Shown: positions 9,922 through 20,292, numbered from the stretch's first letter. The stretch: 64,000 nt of DNA from Erythrobacter dokdonensis DSW-74 (GCF_001677335.1 NZ_LZYB01000003.1:434001-498000); one strand, 5' to 3'. The notes: generated from the letters alone by a model not told the origin. Translations and numbers: made by a program.

Positions 9922-10641
9922 TTACTGCGCCACCCGGCGACCGAAGCCACCGGCCGGACGCGGCAGGCCACCGATCTGCGCGGCGCCACCCGGCGCGGCG
10001 GCAAACACGGTGCGACGGAAATTCTTTTCGAGCCGGTCGGCGATGTAGCGCCACAGCGCGGCGATCTCGGCGGCGCTGCGGCCTTCGGGATCGACTTCCA
10101 TCACCGTGCGCCCGTCGATCATCGACGCGGCGAAATCGGTCCGGTGGTGGAGCGTGATCGGTGCAACCGTGCCGTGCTGCGACAGCGCGACGGCGGCTTC
10201 CGAGGTGATCTTGGCCTTGGGCGTGGCGGCATTGACGACGAACACCAGCGGCTTGCCGGCGCGTTCGCACAGGTCAACCGTCGCACCCACGGCACGCAGG
10301 TCGTGCGGGCTGGGGCGGGTCGGCACCACGATCAGTTCAGCGACCGAGATCACCGACTGGATCGCCATGGTGATGGCCGGAGGGGTGTCGATCACCGCGA
10401 GCTTGAAGCCCTGCTGGCGCAACACCTGAAGATCGCCCGCGAGCCGCGAGACGGTGGTCTGGGCGAAGGCGGGATATTCCGCCTCGCGCTCGTTCCACCA
10501 GTCCGCGAGGCTGCCTTGCGGATCGATGTCGATCAGCACTACCGGGCCTGCGCCCGCGCGCTGGGCCTGGACGGCCAGATGTCCGGACAAGGTGGTCTTG
10601 CCCGATCCGCCTTTCTGCGATGCCAAAGCGAGTACACGCAA
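9922..10641 (-). CDS. Orphan ParA-family ATPase
   Basis: 239-residue deviant Walker A ATPase. KGGSGKTT at residues 10-17 has the signature lysine, DIDPQGS gives the A' motif near 40, and DTPPA near 85 is Walker B. The family positions plasmids, chromosomes, chemoreceptors or other protein cargo through dimer cycling on DNA. Here the next gene is not a ParB, and both flanks carry SPOR proteins, so the cargo may be an envelope or polar complex and not DNA. A parS site is not apparent nearby. The start at 10641 gives the P-loop its usual distance from the N-terminus. Confidence 0.9.
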   Translation of the reverse strand: MRVLALASQKGGSGKTTLSGHLAVQAQRAGAGPVVLIDIDPQGSLADWWNEREAEYPAFAQTTVSRLAGDLQVLRQQGFKLAVIDTPPAITMAIQSVISVAELIVVPTRPSPHDLRAVGATVDLCERAGKPLVFVVNAATPKAKITSEAAVALSQHGTVAPITLHHRTDFAASMIDGRTVMEVDPEGRSAAEIAALWRYIADRLEKNFRRTVFAAAPGGAAQIGGLPRPAGGFGRRVAQ

Positions 10642-10897
10642 CGCCTGGGTCCCCCTGGATTGATGCCGCTGCGAACCGCCCCATTGCGACCCGGTTTTGC
10701 GGCCGGATGTGAAGGGGATCGCAGGATACCCCTAATTTTGGGTTAAGAGCCTGCGCATTAGGCAAAGTCCTGAATTGTCCGGCCCGGACGGCGCGCGCGC
10801 GCCCGCGCGGCATGACAGGAGGCGCGGCAACAGTTTGCTAACCGTGATGCGCTTAAGAAAGCGTTCGGGAACCGGACAGGATCACGCGAGAGACATC

Positions 10898-11890
10898 ATG
10901 GTTTGGACATTCGCAGGAACGAGAGCCGTCGCTGCGGCCGCACTGGTGGCGCTGGCGGCCGGGCCCGTGCTGGCAGACGTGAAGGCCGGGGTCGATGCGT
11001 GGGAAGCGGGCGATTACACGCGGGCCGTGGCCGAATGGCAGGAACCTGCCGCCGCCGGTGATGCCGACGCGCTGTTCAACCTCGCACAGGCCTATCGGAT
11101 CGGACGCGGTGTCGATGCCGACAGCGTGCGCGCGCGCCAGCTCTACGAGGAAGCGGCCCGGCGCGGCCATGTGAAGGCGGCCGACAATTTCGGGCTCATG
11201 CTGTTCCAGGAAGGCGAGCAGGGCAAGGCCATGCCGCTGATTCGCGCTGCTGCCGATCGCGGCGATCCGCGTGCGCAATATGTGCTGGGCCTGTCGCACT
11301 TCAACGCCGATTATGCGCCGCGCGACTGGGTGCGCGCCTATGCGCTGATGACCCTCGCGCAGGGGCAGGGCCTGCCGCAGGCGCAGGACGCGCTGGCGCA
11401 GATGGACCGCTATGTCCCGCTGATCCAGCGCCAGCAGGCGCAGTCGGTTGCGCGCCAGCTCGAAAGCGAAGCCCAGACCCGGCGCAATGCCGAACTCACC
11501 GCAGCCGAACTGGGTGCTGGCGCGAGCGCGGGCGCGGGCGCGCCGGTCGCAGCGACCCCGCGGCAGGCCGTGAGGACGAATCCGGCTCCGGCTGCGGCTC
11601 CGGCTCCCGCGCGGGTTGCGCGAACGGCTCCCGCTCCGGCCCCGACCGCGCCCGCCGGTGGCAACTGGCGCGTGCAACTCGGCGCCTTCGGCGTGGCAGG
11701 CAATGCCGACCGTCTGTGGAGCCAGCTGTCCGGCCACCCGGCGCTGGCCGGCACCACCAAGACGCTTGTCCCCGGCAGCAAGGTCACCCGCCTGCTCGCG
11801 TCCGGCTTTGCCAGCAAGGCCGCGGCCGAACAGGCCTGTGCCAGCCTCAAGCGGCAGGGCCAGGCCTGCCTCGTGGCCGGACGGGGCTAG
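10898..11890 (+). CDS. Sel1-repeat and SPOR domain protein
   Basis: 330-residue exported protein divergent from parA. The ATG at 10898 gives a signal peptide (MVWTFAGTRA to VLADV); an upstream extension to 10775 has no support. Sel1-type repeats cover about residues 30-165 (EAGDYTRAVAEWQ, DALFNLAQAYRIGRGV, KAADNFGLMLFQEG), then an Ala/Pro linker and a SPOR domain from about 250 (NWRVQLGAFGVAGNADRLW). Sel1 proteins scaffold protein contacts and SPOR binds septal peptidoglycan. It is the second SPOR protein around the ParA gene. The 256-bp divergent gap to parA probably carries both promoters. Confidence 0.88.
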   Translation: MVWTFAGTRAVAAAALVALAAGPVLADVKAGVDAWEAGDYTRAVAEWQEPAAAGDADALFNLAQAYRIGRGVDADSVRARQLYEEAARRGHVKAADNFGLMLFQEGEQGKAMPLIRAAADRGDPRAQYVLGLSHFNADYAPRDWVRAYALMTLAQGQGLPQAQDALAQMDRYVPLIQRQQAQSVARQLESEAQTRRNAELTAAELGAGASAGAGAPVAATPRQAVRTNPAPAAAPAPARVARTAPAPAPTAPAGGNWRVQLGAFGVAGNADRLWSQLSGHPALAGTTKTLVPGSKVTRLLASGFASKAAAEQACASLKRQGQACLVAGRG

Positions 11891-12005
11891 GCCGCAGCGG
11901 CCAATCTGCGGAGCGATGGCTCCCATCGACACAGGGCGATGTATCAGGCTTTCCTCAAGCGCCTGATTTGCTAGGGTGTCCCCTGTTCAAGGCAGGGGAT
12001 CAGCC

Positions 12006-13301
12006 ATGGAAAATGCGATAGATGCAGGCGCGGCGCGCGAGATGTTCGCCGATGACGCGGCGGTTGTAGCGCCGGTCAGGCAGGGCGAGCGGATCGAAAC
12101 GCTCGATTTCATTCGCGGGCTGGCGGTGATGGGCATCCTCGCCGCCAATATCGTTGCCTTCGGCCAACCCTTTGATGCCTATATGTACCCGGCCGCTTTC
12201 CTGACCGAACCGGGCGATCCGGGCGGGTGGATGTGGATCGCCCAGTTCATCCTGATCGACGGCAAGATGCGCGGGCTGTTCACCCTGCTGTTCGGGGCGG
12301 GGATCTACCTGTTCATGGAGAAAGCCTGGGCAAGGGGTGCGACCCGGTCGCTGCAGGCCTGGCGTCTGGCGATCCTGATGGTGTTCGGGATGATCCATTT
12401 CTTCTTCATCTGGCCGGGCGACATCCTGTTCTACTATGCCCTGTTCGGCTTCCTCGCGCTCGCCTGCATCGGCTGGAGCGTCAGGAACCAGCTGGTTGTG
12501 GCCTTGCTCGGCTATATGGGCGGGGTGCTGCTTCTGGCCGTGATGATGACGCTGCCCTGGGCGATCACGTCGGGCCTGCTGGGCGATAGCCCCGAGATTG
12601 CCGAGGCGCGCGCCGGGATGGAGGCCGCCATTACCGAGACCCTGGAGCAAAGCGCAGTCCCCAACGCCGCGATGGCTTCGGGCGATTATGGCACGCTGGT
12701 CATGCACCGCGTGACCGAGCAGTGGTACGAACCGCTCGCCAATGCGCTTCTGTTCGGCTTCGAGACGCTGCCGCTGATGCTGCTGGGCATGGCGCTTTAT
12801 CGCATGGGGTTTTTCAGCGGCGGTTTCGAACGGCGCAAGATGCTGCTGTGGGGCTGGGCCGGGCTGATCGGGGGCGGGCTGGTGCATCTCGCGATCGGGC
12901 TGGCGATGCGGGCCGACGGGTTCAGCTATTACGGAACCATCGCCGCCTTTGTCGGCTGGAGCCCGCTGCCGCGACTGTTCATGGTGCTGGGGCTTGCGGC
13001 GCTGCTGGTGGTCTATGCCCCGTCCGCCAACGGCTGGCTGGGCGACCGCATTCGCGCCGCGGGACGGGCGGCCTTCACCAACTATCTGGGCACCTCGATC
13101 GTCATGATGTTCGTGTTCCAGGGCTGGGCGCTGGGACTGTTCGGAGAGCTCAATCGCCCGCAGCTTTATCTGGTGGTGGCGCTGACCTGCGTTCTGATGC
13201 TGGCATGGTCCAAACCCTGGCTCGATCGCTATCGCTACGGCCCGCTTGAATGGCTGTGGCGCTGTTTGACCTATCGGCAGGTCTTCCCGCTAAGAAAATA
13301 G
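12006..13301 (+). CDS. DUF418 family membrane protein (YeiB-like)
   Basis: 431-residue polytopic inner-membrane protein. It opens with an acidic cytoplasmic stretch and the family signature ERIETLDFIRGLAVMGILAAN, followed by about ten hydrophobic segments; GKMRGLFTLLFGAG near 85-100 and the C-terminal YGPLEWLWR are typical of DUF418. The function of the family is unknown; acyltransferase-like chemistry and transport have both been proposed. The ATG at 12006 follows the GGGGATCAGCC region and removes a 10-residue extension. It stands alone, with convergent or unrelated neighbours. Confidence 0.88.
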   Translation: MENAIDAGAAREMFADDAAVVAPVRQGERIETLDFIRGLAVMGILAANIVAFGQPFDAYMYPAAFLTEPGDPGGWMWIAQFILIDGKMRGLFTLLFGAGIYLFMEKAWARGATRSLQAWRLAILMVFGMIHFFFIWPGDILFYYALFGFLALACIGWSVRNQLVVALLGYMGGVLLLAVMMTLPWAITSGLLGDSPEIAEARAGMEAAITETLEQSAVPNAAMASGDYGTLVMHRVTEQWYEPLANALLFGFETLPLMLLGMALYRMGFFSGGFERRKMLLWGWAGLIGGGLVHLAIGLAMRADGFSYYGTIAAFVGWSPLPRLFMVLGLAALLVVYAPSANGWLGDRIRAAGRAAFTNYLGTSIVMMFVFQGWALGLFGELNRPQLYLVVALTCVLMLAWSKPWLDRYRYGPLEWLWRCLTYRQVFPLRK

Positions 13302-13343
13302 CCGTGATTGGCGTGTAGCAATGGACCGGTCTGCCGGAGGACA

Positions 13344-13370
13344 GGCCGCAAGCGCGACCGCGCGCCCGCA
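13344..13370 (-). repeat. Dispersed GC-rich intergenic repeat, copy D
   Basis: Read on the minus strand, this 27-bp stretch starts TGCGGGCGCGCGGTCG and is identical to 32381-32407 on the plus strand. It lies in the 222-bp gap between the DUF418 and bfd genes. Looser relatives occur at 22525-22552 and 43413-43440. Confidence 0.7.
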
Positions 13371-13464
13371 GCGACGCGCCCGCAGGGCGCATGAGCGAGG
13401 ATTTCGCATCGCGGAGGCGATGCGGACACAAAGACTCCTGCGGGTACAAAAACGCACTTGTTAT

Positions 13465-13479
13465 TGCGAATAACTCGCA
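13465..13479. promoter_or_regulatory. Putative Fur (iron) box upstream of bfd
   Basis: TGCGAATAACTCGCA is a 7-1-7 inverted repeat with one mismatch, close to alphaproteobacterial Fur-type operators built on TGCGAAT/ATTCGCA. It lies 45 bp before the bfd ATG, suitable for a promoter-overlapping operator. Confidence 0.6.
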
Positions 13480-13523
13480 TACATTCACTCCTGCAAACGC
13501 TTCGCAGGAGTGATTCGGCGGCT

Positions 13524-13715
13524 ATGTATATCTGCATCTGCAATGCCATTCGTGAGACTGATTTGCGTCAAGCCGCGCTCACCTGCAACGGCGATGCCGA
13601 AGCGACCTATGCCACGCTCGGCAAGCGCCCCAATTGCGGGCAATGCCTTGAAGAGGCGCAGGAAATCATCGAGGAACAGCGTGCCGCCGCATCCTGCGAG
13701 GTATTCGCAGTATAA
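13524..13715 (+). CDS. bfd: Bacterioferritin-associated ferredoxin
   Basis: 63-residue [2Fe-2S] protein. The cluster ligands are C4 and C6 in MYICICNAI and the pair NCGQC near residues 38-42, the usual Bfd arrangement. Bfd reduces the iron core of bacterioferritin so Fe(II) can leave. The ATG at 13524 aligns with the conserved MYICICN start; the 22-residue upstream extension is rejected. bfr follows 150 bp downstream with its own Fur-like box. Confidence 0.93.
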   Translation: MYICICNAIRETDLRQAALTCNGDAEATYATLGKRPNCGQCLEEAQEIIEEQRAAASCEVFAV

Positions 13716-13732
13716 GCACCCGCCGCCGCGAT

Positions 13733-13747
13733 TGCGAACGTCTCGCA
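13733..13747. promoter_or_regulatory. Putative Fur (iron) box upstream of bfr
   Basis: TGCGAACGTCTCGCA is a second 7-1-7 palindrome of the same type as 13465-13479 (outer half-sites TGCGA and TCGCA identical). It is 118 bp before the bfr start. Two like elements before two iron-storage genes make iron control plausible. Confidence 0.5.
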
Positions 13748-13865
13748 AGCGACTGATTCTCAAACAAATTTTATCCCGCTCCCCTTGCGGACAAGGCCCG
13801 GCAGCGTCTATCTAGGACGCAACGCCGGACAGGCGCTTTGATCTATCGCAAGGAGGAGATCCGCC

Positions 13866-14348
13866 ATGAAGGGCGATCCCAAAGTCATCGAGCATCTCAA
13901 CGCAGCGCTCACCAACGAGCTGACCGCGATCAACCAGTACTGGCTGCACTACCGCGTGCTCGACAACTGGGGCCTGAAGAAGCTGGCGGCCTATGAACGC
14001 CACGAATCGATCGAGGAAATGGAGCACGCCGACAAGCTGGCCGAACGCATCCTGTTCCTCGAAGCGCTGCCCAACTTCCAGGCGATCCACAAGCTGAAGG
14101 TGGGCGAGACGGTCGAGGAAGTGCTCAAGGCCGACCTCGCGCTCGAGCACGAGGCGATCCCGCTGCTGCGCGAGGCTGCCGAATATGCCCGCAGCGTCAA
14201 GGATCACACCTCGGCGCAGATCTTCGAGGACATCCTCAAGAACGAAGAAGAGCATGTCGATTTCCTCGAAACCCAGTTCGAGATGATCGAGCGCATGGGC
14301 CTGCAGAACTATTGCCAGCTGCAAAGCCAGGCCGCCGGCGAAAGCTGA
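13866..14348 (+). CDS. bfr: Bacterioferritin
   Basis: 160-residue haem-containing ferritin that forms a 24-mer and stores iron. Ferroxidase ligands are visible: E18 in LTNELTAINQYW, E51 and H54 in ESIEEMEHADKL, E94, and E127/H130 in NEEEHVDFLE. The haem-ligand methionine corresponds to the EEMEHA region (M52). AAGGAGGAGATCC just before the ATG is a very strong ribosome binding site, so expression should be high. It pairs with bfd upstream, and both have Fur-like boxes. Confidence 0.96.
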   Translation: MKGDPKVIEHLNAALTNELTAINQYWLHYRVLDNWGLKKLAAYERHESIEEMEHADKLAERILFLEALPNFQAIHKLKVGETVEEVLKADLALEHEAIPLLREAAEYARSVKDHTSAQIFEDILKNEEEHVDFLETQFEMIERMGLQNYCQLQSQAAGES

Positions 14349-14379
14349 GCGCGCCCGCGCAGGGCCGGAATAACGACAG

Positions 14380-14413
14380 GGGGCGGGGCCGGAACGCGGC
14401 TTTCCGCCCCTTG
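14380..14413 (+). terminator. Possible terminator after bfr
   Basis: GGGGCGG (14380-14386) can pair with CCGCCCC (14404-14410) around a loop that itself contains a short GCC/GGC stem. Only TTGT follows, so the T-tract is weak; it may also serve the convergent DUF2721 gene. Confidence 0.35.
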
Positions 14414-14424
14414 TGCTATCTGTG

Positions 14425-14925
14425 CTATTCCTTGGTCTTCTGCGCGCCCGCCGCCGCCAGCCGCGTCTCGCGCAGGAAATAGGCCAGGCCGGTCACCAGC
14501 AGGACCATCGTCAACACCCACAGCAGCGCGATCACCGTCCCGATCTGCGCGGTGATATAGGCCGAGATGAACAACAGCCCGATCACAAGGCTGATGATCA
14601 CCGCCGATGCGGTCGAGAACAGGATCGCGCCTTGCGCCAGCTTGCGCCGCCGCTGGAGCCAGCCCAGTTCCGCAGCCCGCCAGTCCTCCGGCTGCTCGTC
14701 GCGCGCGCGGGCATCCTCGATCCGCTCGATCCGCTGGGCGATCCAGATCATCCGGCTCATGATGACGTTCATGATCGCCCCGATACCCGACAGCAGAAAG
14801 GCGGGCGCAAGGCTCAGTTGCACCACCTGCTGCACCCGCGGGGTGGAGGCGGTGCGTTCGATGATTTCGAAGGCGAAGGGGGTCTTGACCATGTCGGCCC
14901 CGGCAGCGAGCAGGTCGAGCAGCAT
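14425..14925 (-). CDS. DUF2721 family membrane protein
   Basis: 166 residues. Three hydrophobic segments are visible: residues 35-58 (LAPAFLLSGIGAIMNVIMSR), about 95-120 and about 128-150. A charged segment between the first and second (IERIEDARARDEQPED) fits the DUF2721 pattern of an N-terminal membrane helix, cytoplasmic linker and hairpin. Function unknown. Its ATG overlaps the der stop (ATGA), so it is translated from the same message and may depend on der translation. Confidence 0.82.
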   Translation of the reverse strand: MLLDLLAAGADMVKTPFAFEIIERTASTPRVQQVVQLSLAPAFLLSGIGAIMNVIMSRMIWIAQRIERIEDARARDEQPEDWRAAELGWLQRRRKLAQGAILFSTASAVIISLVIGLLFISAYITAQIGTVIALLWVLTMVLLVTGLAYFLRETRLAAAGAQKTKE

Positions 14926-16340
14926 CAGCCGTCCTTGGCGTAGGGGTTCTTGGGGCTTTTCAGCGTGACACGCACCGGCACCGCGTCAAAGCCCAGCTTG
15001 GCGCGGATGCCGTTGACGAGATAGCGTTCGTAGCTCTTGGGCAGGAGGTCGAGCCGCGATCCGAAAATAACGAAGCGCGGCGGACGCGTTCCTGCCTGGG
15101 TGATATAGCGCAGCTTGATCCGCTTGCCGCCGGGCGCGGGGGGCGGATTGGCCTCCAGCGCATCGTCGAACCAGCGGTTCAGGGCCGAGGTCGGCACGCG
15201 CTTCGACCAGCTCTCGCGCAATTCGAAAGCAGCGGCGAGCATCTGGTCCAGCCCCTTGCCGGTCTTGGCCGAGACCGCGATCAGCGGAAGGCCCTTAACC
15301 TGCGCCAGCCCTTCGTCCAATGCGCCGCGGATGCCGTTGAACAGCTTGCTCGCGTCCTCGGCCACGTCCCACTTGTTGATCGCGATCATCAGCGCGCGGC
15401 CTTCTTCGAGCACCAGCGACGCGATCTTCAGGTCCTGATGCTCGAGGCCTTGGGTCGCATCGAGCAGCAGCACCACGACCTCGGCAAAGTCCACCGCCCG
15501 GCGCGCGTCGGCGACCGACAGCTTTTCGAGCTTCTCGGTCACATTGCGCTTCTTGCGCATGCCTGCGGTGTCGATCAGGCGGATTTCCCGCGTCTCGCCC
15601 GTCTTGGGATCGGTCCATTCCCAGTCGATGGCGATCGAATCGCGGGTGATGCCCGCTTCCGGCCCGGTCAGCAGGCGGTCTTCGCCGAGCAGCCGGTTGA
15701 TGAGGGTCGATTTGCCCGCATTGGGCCGGCCGACAATGGCGAGTTTCAGCGGGCCGGAAGGGCGGTCTTCCTCGTCCATCGCTTCCGCCTCGGCGCGCGC
15801 CGCGTCCTGCGCTTCTTCCCATTCTTCGGACTTCGCGCCGATGATCGGCCACAGCCCGCCGAACAGATCGGCCACGCCCTCGCCATGTTCGGCAGAAACC
15901 GCCAGCGGCTCGCCCAGGCCGAGCGCGTAAGCCTCCAGCACGCCCCCTTCGGCTGCTGCGCCTTCGGCCTTGTTGGCAACCACCACTACCGGCACCGATT
16001 GCTCGCGCAGATAGCGGGCGATTTCCTCGTCCAGCGGGGTCAGGCCCGCGCGCGCATCGACAACGAACAGCGCCGCGTCCGCGCCTTCAAGGCTGGCTTC
16101 GGTCTGCTTTCGCATCCGGCCCGGCAGGCTGAGTTCGTCCTCGTCCTCCCAACCGGCGGTATCGACCACGGTGAAATGCATGCCTGCGATCACCGCATCG
16201 CCCATCCGCCGGTCGCGCGTTACGCCGGGCTGATCGTCGACCAGCGCGAGCTTTTTGCCCACCAGCCGGTTGAACAGCGTGGACTTGCCGACATTGGGCC
16301 GGCCGATGATGACGACTTCGGGTTTCTTGGGGAGGGACAT
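14925..16340 (-). CDS. der: Ribosome-assembly GTPase Der (EngA)
   Basis: 471-residue essential GTPase with two tandem G domains that acts in 50S subunit maturation. G1 motifs are GRPNVGKST near residue 10 and GRPNAGKST in the second domain; G3 motifs are DTAGWED and DTAGMRKK; G4 motifs are NKAEG and NKWDV. The C-terminal KH-like domain holds KLRYITQAGTRPPRF. The ATG at 16340 (MSLPKK) is chosen over a TTG four codons upstream. The DUF2721 gene overlaps its stop. Confidence 0.96.
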   Translation of the reverse strand: MSLPKKPEVVIIGRPNVGKSTLFNRLVGKKLALVDDQPGVTRDRRMGDAVIAGMHFTVVDTAGWEDEDELSLPGRMRKQTEASLEGADAALFVVDARAGLTPLDEEIARYLREQSVPVVVVANKAEGAAAEGGVLEAYALGLGEPLAVSAEHGEGVADLFGGLWPIIGAKSEEWEEAQDAARAEAEAMDEEDRPSGPLKLAIVGRPNAGKSTLINRLLGEDRLLTGPEAGITRDSIAIDWEWTDPKTGETREIRLIDTAGMRKKRNVTEKLEKLSVADARRAVDFAEVVVLLLDATQGLEHQDLKIASLVLEEGRALMIAINKWDVAEDASKLFNGIRGALDEGLAQVKGLPLIAVSAKTGKGLDQMLAAAFELRESWSKRVPTSALNRWFDDALEANPPPAPGGKRIKLRYITQAGTRPPRFVIFGSRLDLLPKSYERYLVNGIRAKLGFDAVPVRVTLKSPKNPYAKDG

Positions 16341-16403
16341 ATCCCGCGCCAAGTGGGCTTAAATGCCGATTTTGGCAAGCGCGGCGCTTATCCGGCCGGG
16401 CGG

Positions 16404-16712
16404 TCAGCCCTTTTTGGCGACCGGCGGGTTCTCGCCCAGATCCTCGTACCACGCCTCGACTGGGCCGGTCAGCTTGATGGTCAGCGGCTGGCCCTTGCGG
16501 TCCACGGTCTTGCCCGCCTGCACCCGCACCCAGCCTTCGGAAATCGAATATTCCTCGACATCGGTGCGCACCCGGTCCTTGAAACGGATGCCGATCCCGC
16601 GCTGGAGCTTTTGCGCGTCGAAAAACGGGCTGCGCGGATTGACCGACAGGTGATCGGGGGGGACGTCCGCGCCGGAGGTGGCGGCGGGATTCTCGGAGGT
16701 TTCTTCGCTCAT
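16404..16712 (-). CDS. DUF3297 family small protein
   Basis: 102-residue soluble protein. After a disordered acidic N-terminus comes the family core: PPDHLSVNPRSPFFD, GIGIRFKDR and YSISEGWVRV, ending in the LTGPVEAWYED segment and a basic tail. Such proteins are short, conserved in alphaproteobacteria and of unknown function (some database entries name them glutathione peroxidase without good reason). The ATG at 16712 is the start; longer frames cross tRNA-Leu on the opposite strand. It is 63 bp upstream of der on the same strand and may share its transcript. Confidence 0.82.
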   Translation of the reverse strand: MSEETSENPAATSGADVPPDHLSVNPRSPFFDAQKLQRGIGIRFKDRVRTDVEEYSISEGWVRVQAGKTVDRKGQPLTIKLTGPVEAWYEDLGENPPVAKKG

Positions 16713-16842
16713 GGCCGCGCCCATAATGGCGCTTTGCCTGCGCGACAAGCGTGTTGCGCTTGCCCTTTTGGTGCGAGGGGGATAAGGGCGCTCGTCGATA
16801 CGCGCGGGGGGCCATGCTTCCCGCGCGGCTTCGTTCGGGCAT

Positions 16843-16927
16843 GCGGGCGTGGCGAAATTGGTAGACGCGCCAGATTTAGGTTCTGGTATCGCAAGATGTG
16901 GGGGTTCGAGTCCCTTCGCCCGCACCA
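16843..16927 (+). tRNA. tRNA-Leu (TAG)
   Basis: 85 bases including encoded CCA. The acceptor stem GCGGGCG pairs with CGCCCGC; the anticodon stem CCAGA/TCTGG holds the loop TTTAGGT with anticodon TAG (reads CUA and neighbours). The long variable arm expected for tRNA-Leu (ATCGCAAGATGT) is present, followed by the T arm GGGGGTTCGAGTCCC. It lies 63 bp before tig. Confidence 0.96.
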
Positions 16928-16990
16928 ATTCGCCCCTCGCAAGGCCCGGCCTTACGGAATTCTCGTTTAGAAGGCTAAAGACCAGTTCCC

Positions 16991-18562
16991 ATGCAGACCA
17001 AGCAGACCGTCAACGAAGGCCTCAAGCGCGCCTATTCGATCACGATTCCGGCCACCGATCTGGCCGCCAGGATCGACACCGAGATCAAGAAGATCGCGCC
17101 GCAGGTGCGGATGCCCGGCTTCCGTCCCGGCAAGGTGCCCGCCAATCTCGTCAAGAAGATGCACGGCGAGGCGCTGCACGCGCAGGTCGTGAACGACACC
17201 ATCCGCGAATCAGTCGACAAGCTGATGCAGGACGAAGGCTTGCGCCCTGCCATGCAGCCGCAGGTTTCGCTGGGCGAGGATTACGCCGAGGGCAAGGATG
17301 CCGAAATCACCGTCAGCCTCGAAGTGCTGCCCGCGATCGACACCCCGAGCATTGACGGGCTGAAGCTTGAAAAGCTGGTCGTGCCGGTGACCGACGCCCA
17401 GATCGAAGAGGCGCTGGCCGGCATCGCGGCCCAGAACAAGAGCTACAAGGACGCGGCCAAGACCAGGAAGGCCGCCGAGGGTGACCAGCTCATCATCGAC
17501 TTCGTCGGCAAGCTTGACGGGGTGGAATTCGACGGCGGCAAGGCCGAGGACGCGCCGCTGGTGCTGGGTTCGGGCACCTTTATTCCGGGCTTCGAGGATC
17601 AGCTCGTCGGCGTGAAGACCGGGCAGGAAAAGACCATCACCGTGACCTTCCCGGCCGAGTATCAGGCCGAACATCTCGCCGGCAAGGAAGCGACCTTCGA
17701 CGTCACCGTGAAGGCGGTGAAGGTCGAAACCGAAACCAAGATCGACGAGGATTTCGCCAAGAACCTCGGCCTCGACAGCCTCGAGAAGCTGCAGGAAATC
17801 ATGAAGGCGCAGCTGGAACAGCAGACCGCCGGCCTGACCCGCACCCAGATGAAGCGCGCGCTGCTTGACCAGCTTGCCGCAGGCCACGACTTCGAAGTGC
17901 CCGGCACCATGGTCGAGGCCGAATTCGCCCAGATCTGGCAGCAGCTCCAGCAGGAAGCGGCGAATGACGAGGATCCCGCCGCGGCCCTCAAGCAGATCGA
18001 GGACGAGAAGGACGAATATCGCGCCATTGCGGAGCGCCGCGTGCGTCTGGGCCTGCTGCTGTCGGAAATCGGCCAGGCCAACGGCGTGGAAGTGAGCAGC
18101 CAGGAAATGTCCATGCTGATCCAGCAGGCGGCCTCGCAGTATCGCCCGGAAGACCGTCAGCGCTTTGTCGAATACATCCAGTCCGAGCCGATGGCCGCCG
18201 CCCAGCTGCGCGCCCCGCTTTATGAGGACAAGGTCGTCGACTTCCTGTTCGACAAGGCCGAGGTGACGGAGCGTGAAGTGACCGTCGAGGAACTGCAGGC
18301 TGCGATCGAGGCGGAGGACACCGCCGAAGCCGCGCCCGCGCCGAAGAAGGCTCCGGCCAAGAAGAAAGCCCCTGCCAAGAAGGCCGAGGCCAAGGCAGAA
18401 GCTCCCGCCGAGGAAAAGCCCGCGGCCAAGAAGGCGCCCGCCAAGAAGGCCACGGCCAAGAAGGCCGCCGAGACTGCCGAAAAGCCGGCAGCCAAGAAGG
18501 CCCCCGCGAAGAAGGCTCCCGCGGCGAAGGCCCCTGCCAAGAAGGCGGCTGCGAAGAAGTGA
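16991..18562 (+). CDS. tig: Trigger factor with histone-like C-terminal tail
   Basis: Ribosome-associated chaperone and prolyl isomerase, 523 residues. The N-terminal ribosome-binding domain carries MPGFRPGKVP (about residues 39-48, the conserved docking loop). The FKBP-type PPIase domain follows (about 150-245; DQLIIDFVGKLDG, FIPGFEDQLVG), then the helical arm domain to about 445. Beyond it are about 78 residues made of repeated AKK, APAKKA and PAAKK blocks, like histone H1 or bacterial HU-type tails. The usual protein is near 430-450 residues, so the tail is an addition. clpP and clpX lie downstream after an antisense amidase gene. Confidence 0.96.
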   Translation: MQTKQTVNEGLKRAYSITIPATDLAARIDTEIKKIAPQVRMPGFRPGKVPANLVKKMHGEALHAQVVNDTIRESVDKLMQDEGLRPAMQPQVSLGEDYAEGKDAEITVSLEVLPAIDTPSIDGLKLEKLVVPVTDAQIEEALAGIAAQNKSYKDAAKTRKAAEGDQLIIDFVGKLDGVEFDGGKAEDAPLVLGSGTFIPGFEDQLVGVKTGQEKTITVTFPAEYQAEHLAGKEATFDVTVKAVKVETETKIDEDFAKNLGLDSLEKLQEIMKAQLEQQTAGLTRTQMKRALLDQLAAGHDFEVPGTMVEAEFAQIWQQLQQEAANDEDPAAALKQIEDEKDEYRAIAERRVRLGLLLSEIGQANGVEVSSQEMSMLIQQAASQYRPEDRQRFVEYIQSEPMAAAQLRAPLYEDKVVDFLFDKAEVTEREVTVEELQAAIEAEDTAEAAPAPKKAPAKKKAPAKKAEAKAEAPAEEKPAAKKAPAKKATAKKAAETAEKPAAKKAPAKKAPAAKAPAKKAAAKK

Positions 18563-18581
18563 TCCGGCGCCGGCGGGTCGC

Positions 18582-20126
<1,545 letters not shown>

Positions 20127-20292
20127 GGCCCGCAGGTTTGCCACGCTCTCCCGTCACTGCAAGGGGCAAAACGCCTCTCTCCCCGCGCTATCGTCCTGAT
20201 GCAATTCACAGGCACAAGGTAAACGCCCTTGAAATTGCCCCCCAGCCTCCGACATAGCCTGTTCGGACATTCACGAAGGATACCCATTCCCC

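Noticed and set aside
8012-10048. 678-residue plus-strand open frame
   Set aside because: It crosses three minus-strand genes (SPOR protein, RHH-like, parA) with recognisable domains; its translation has no domain.
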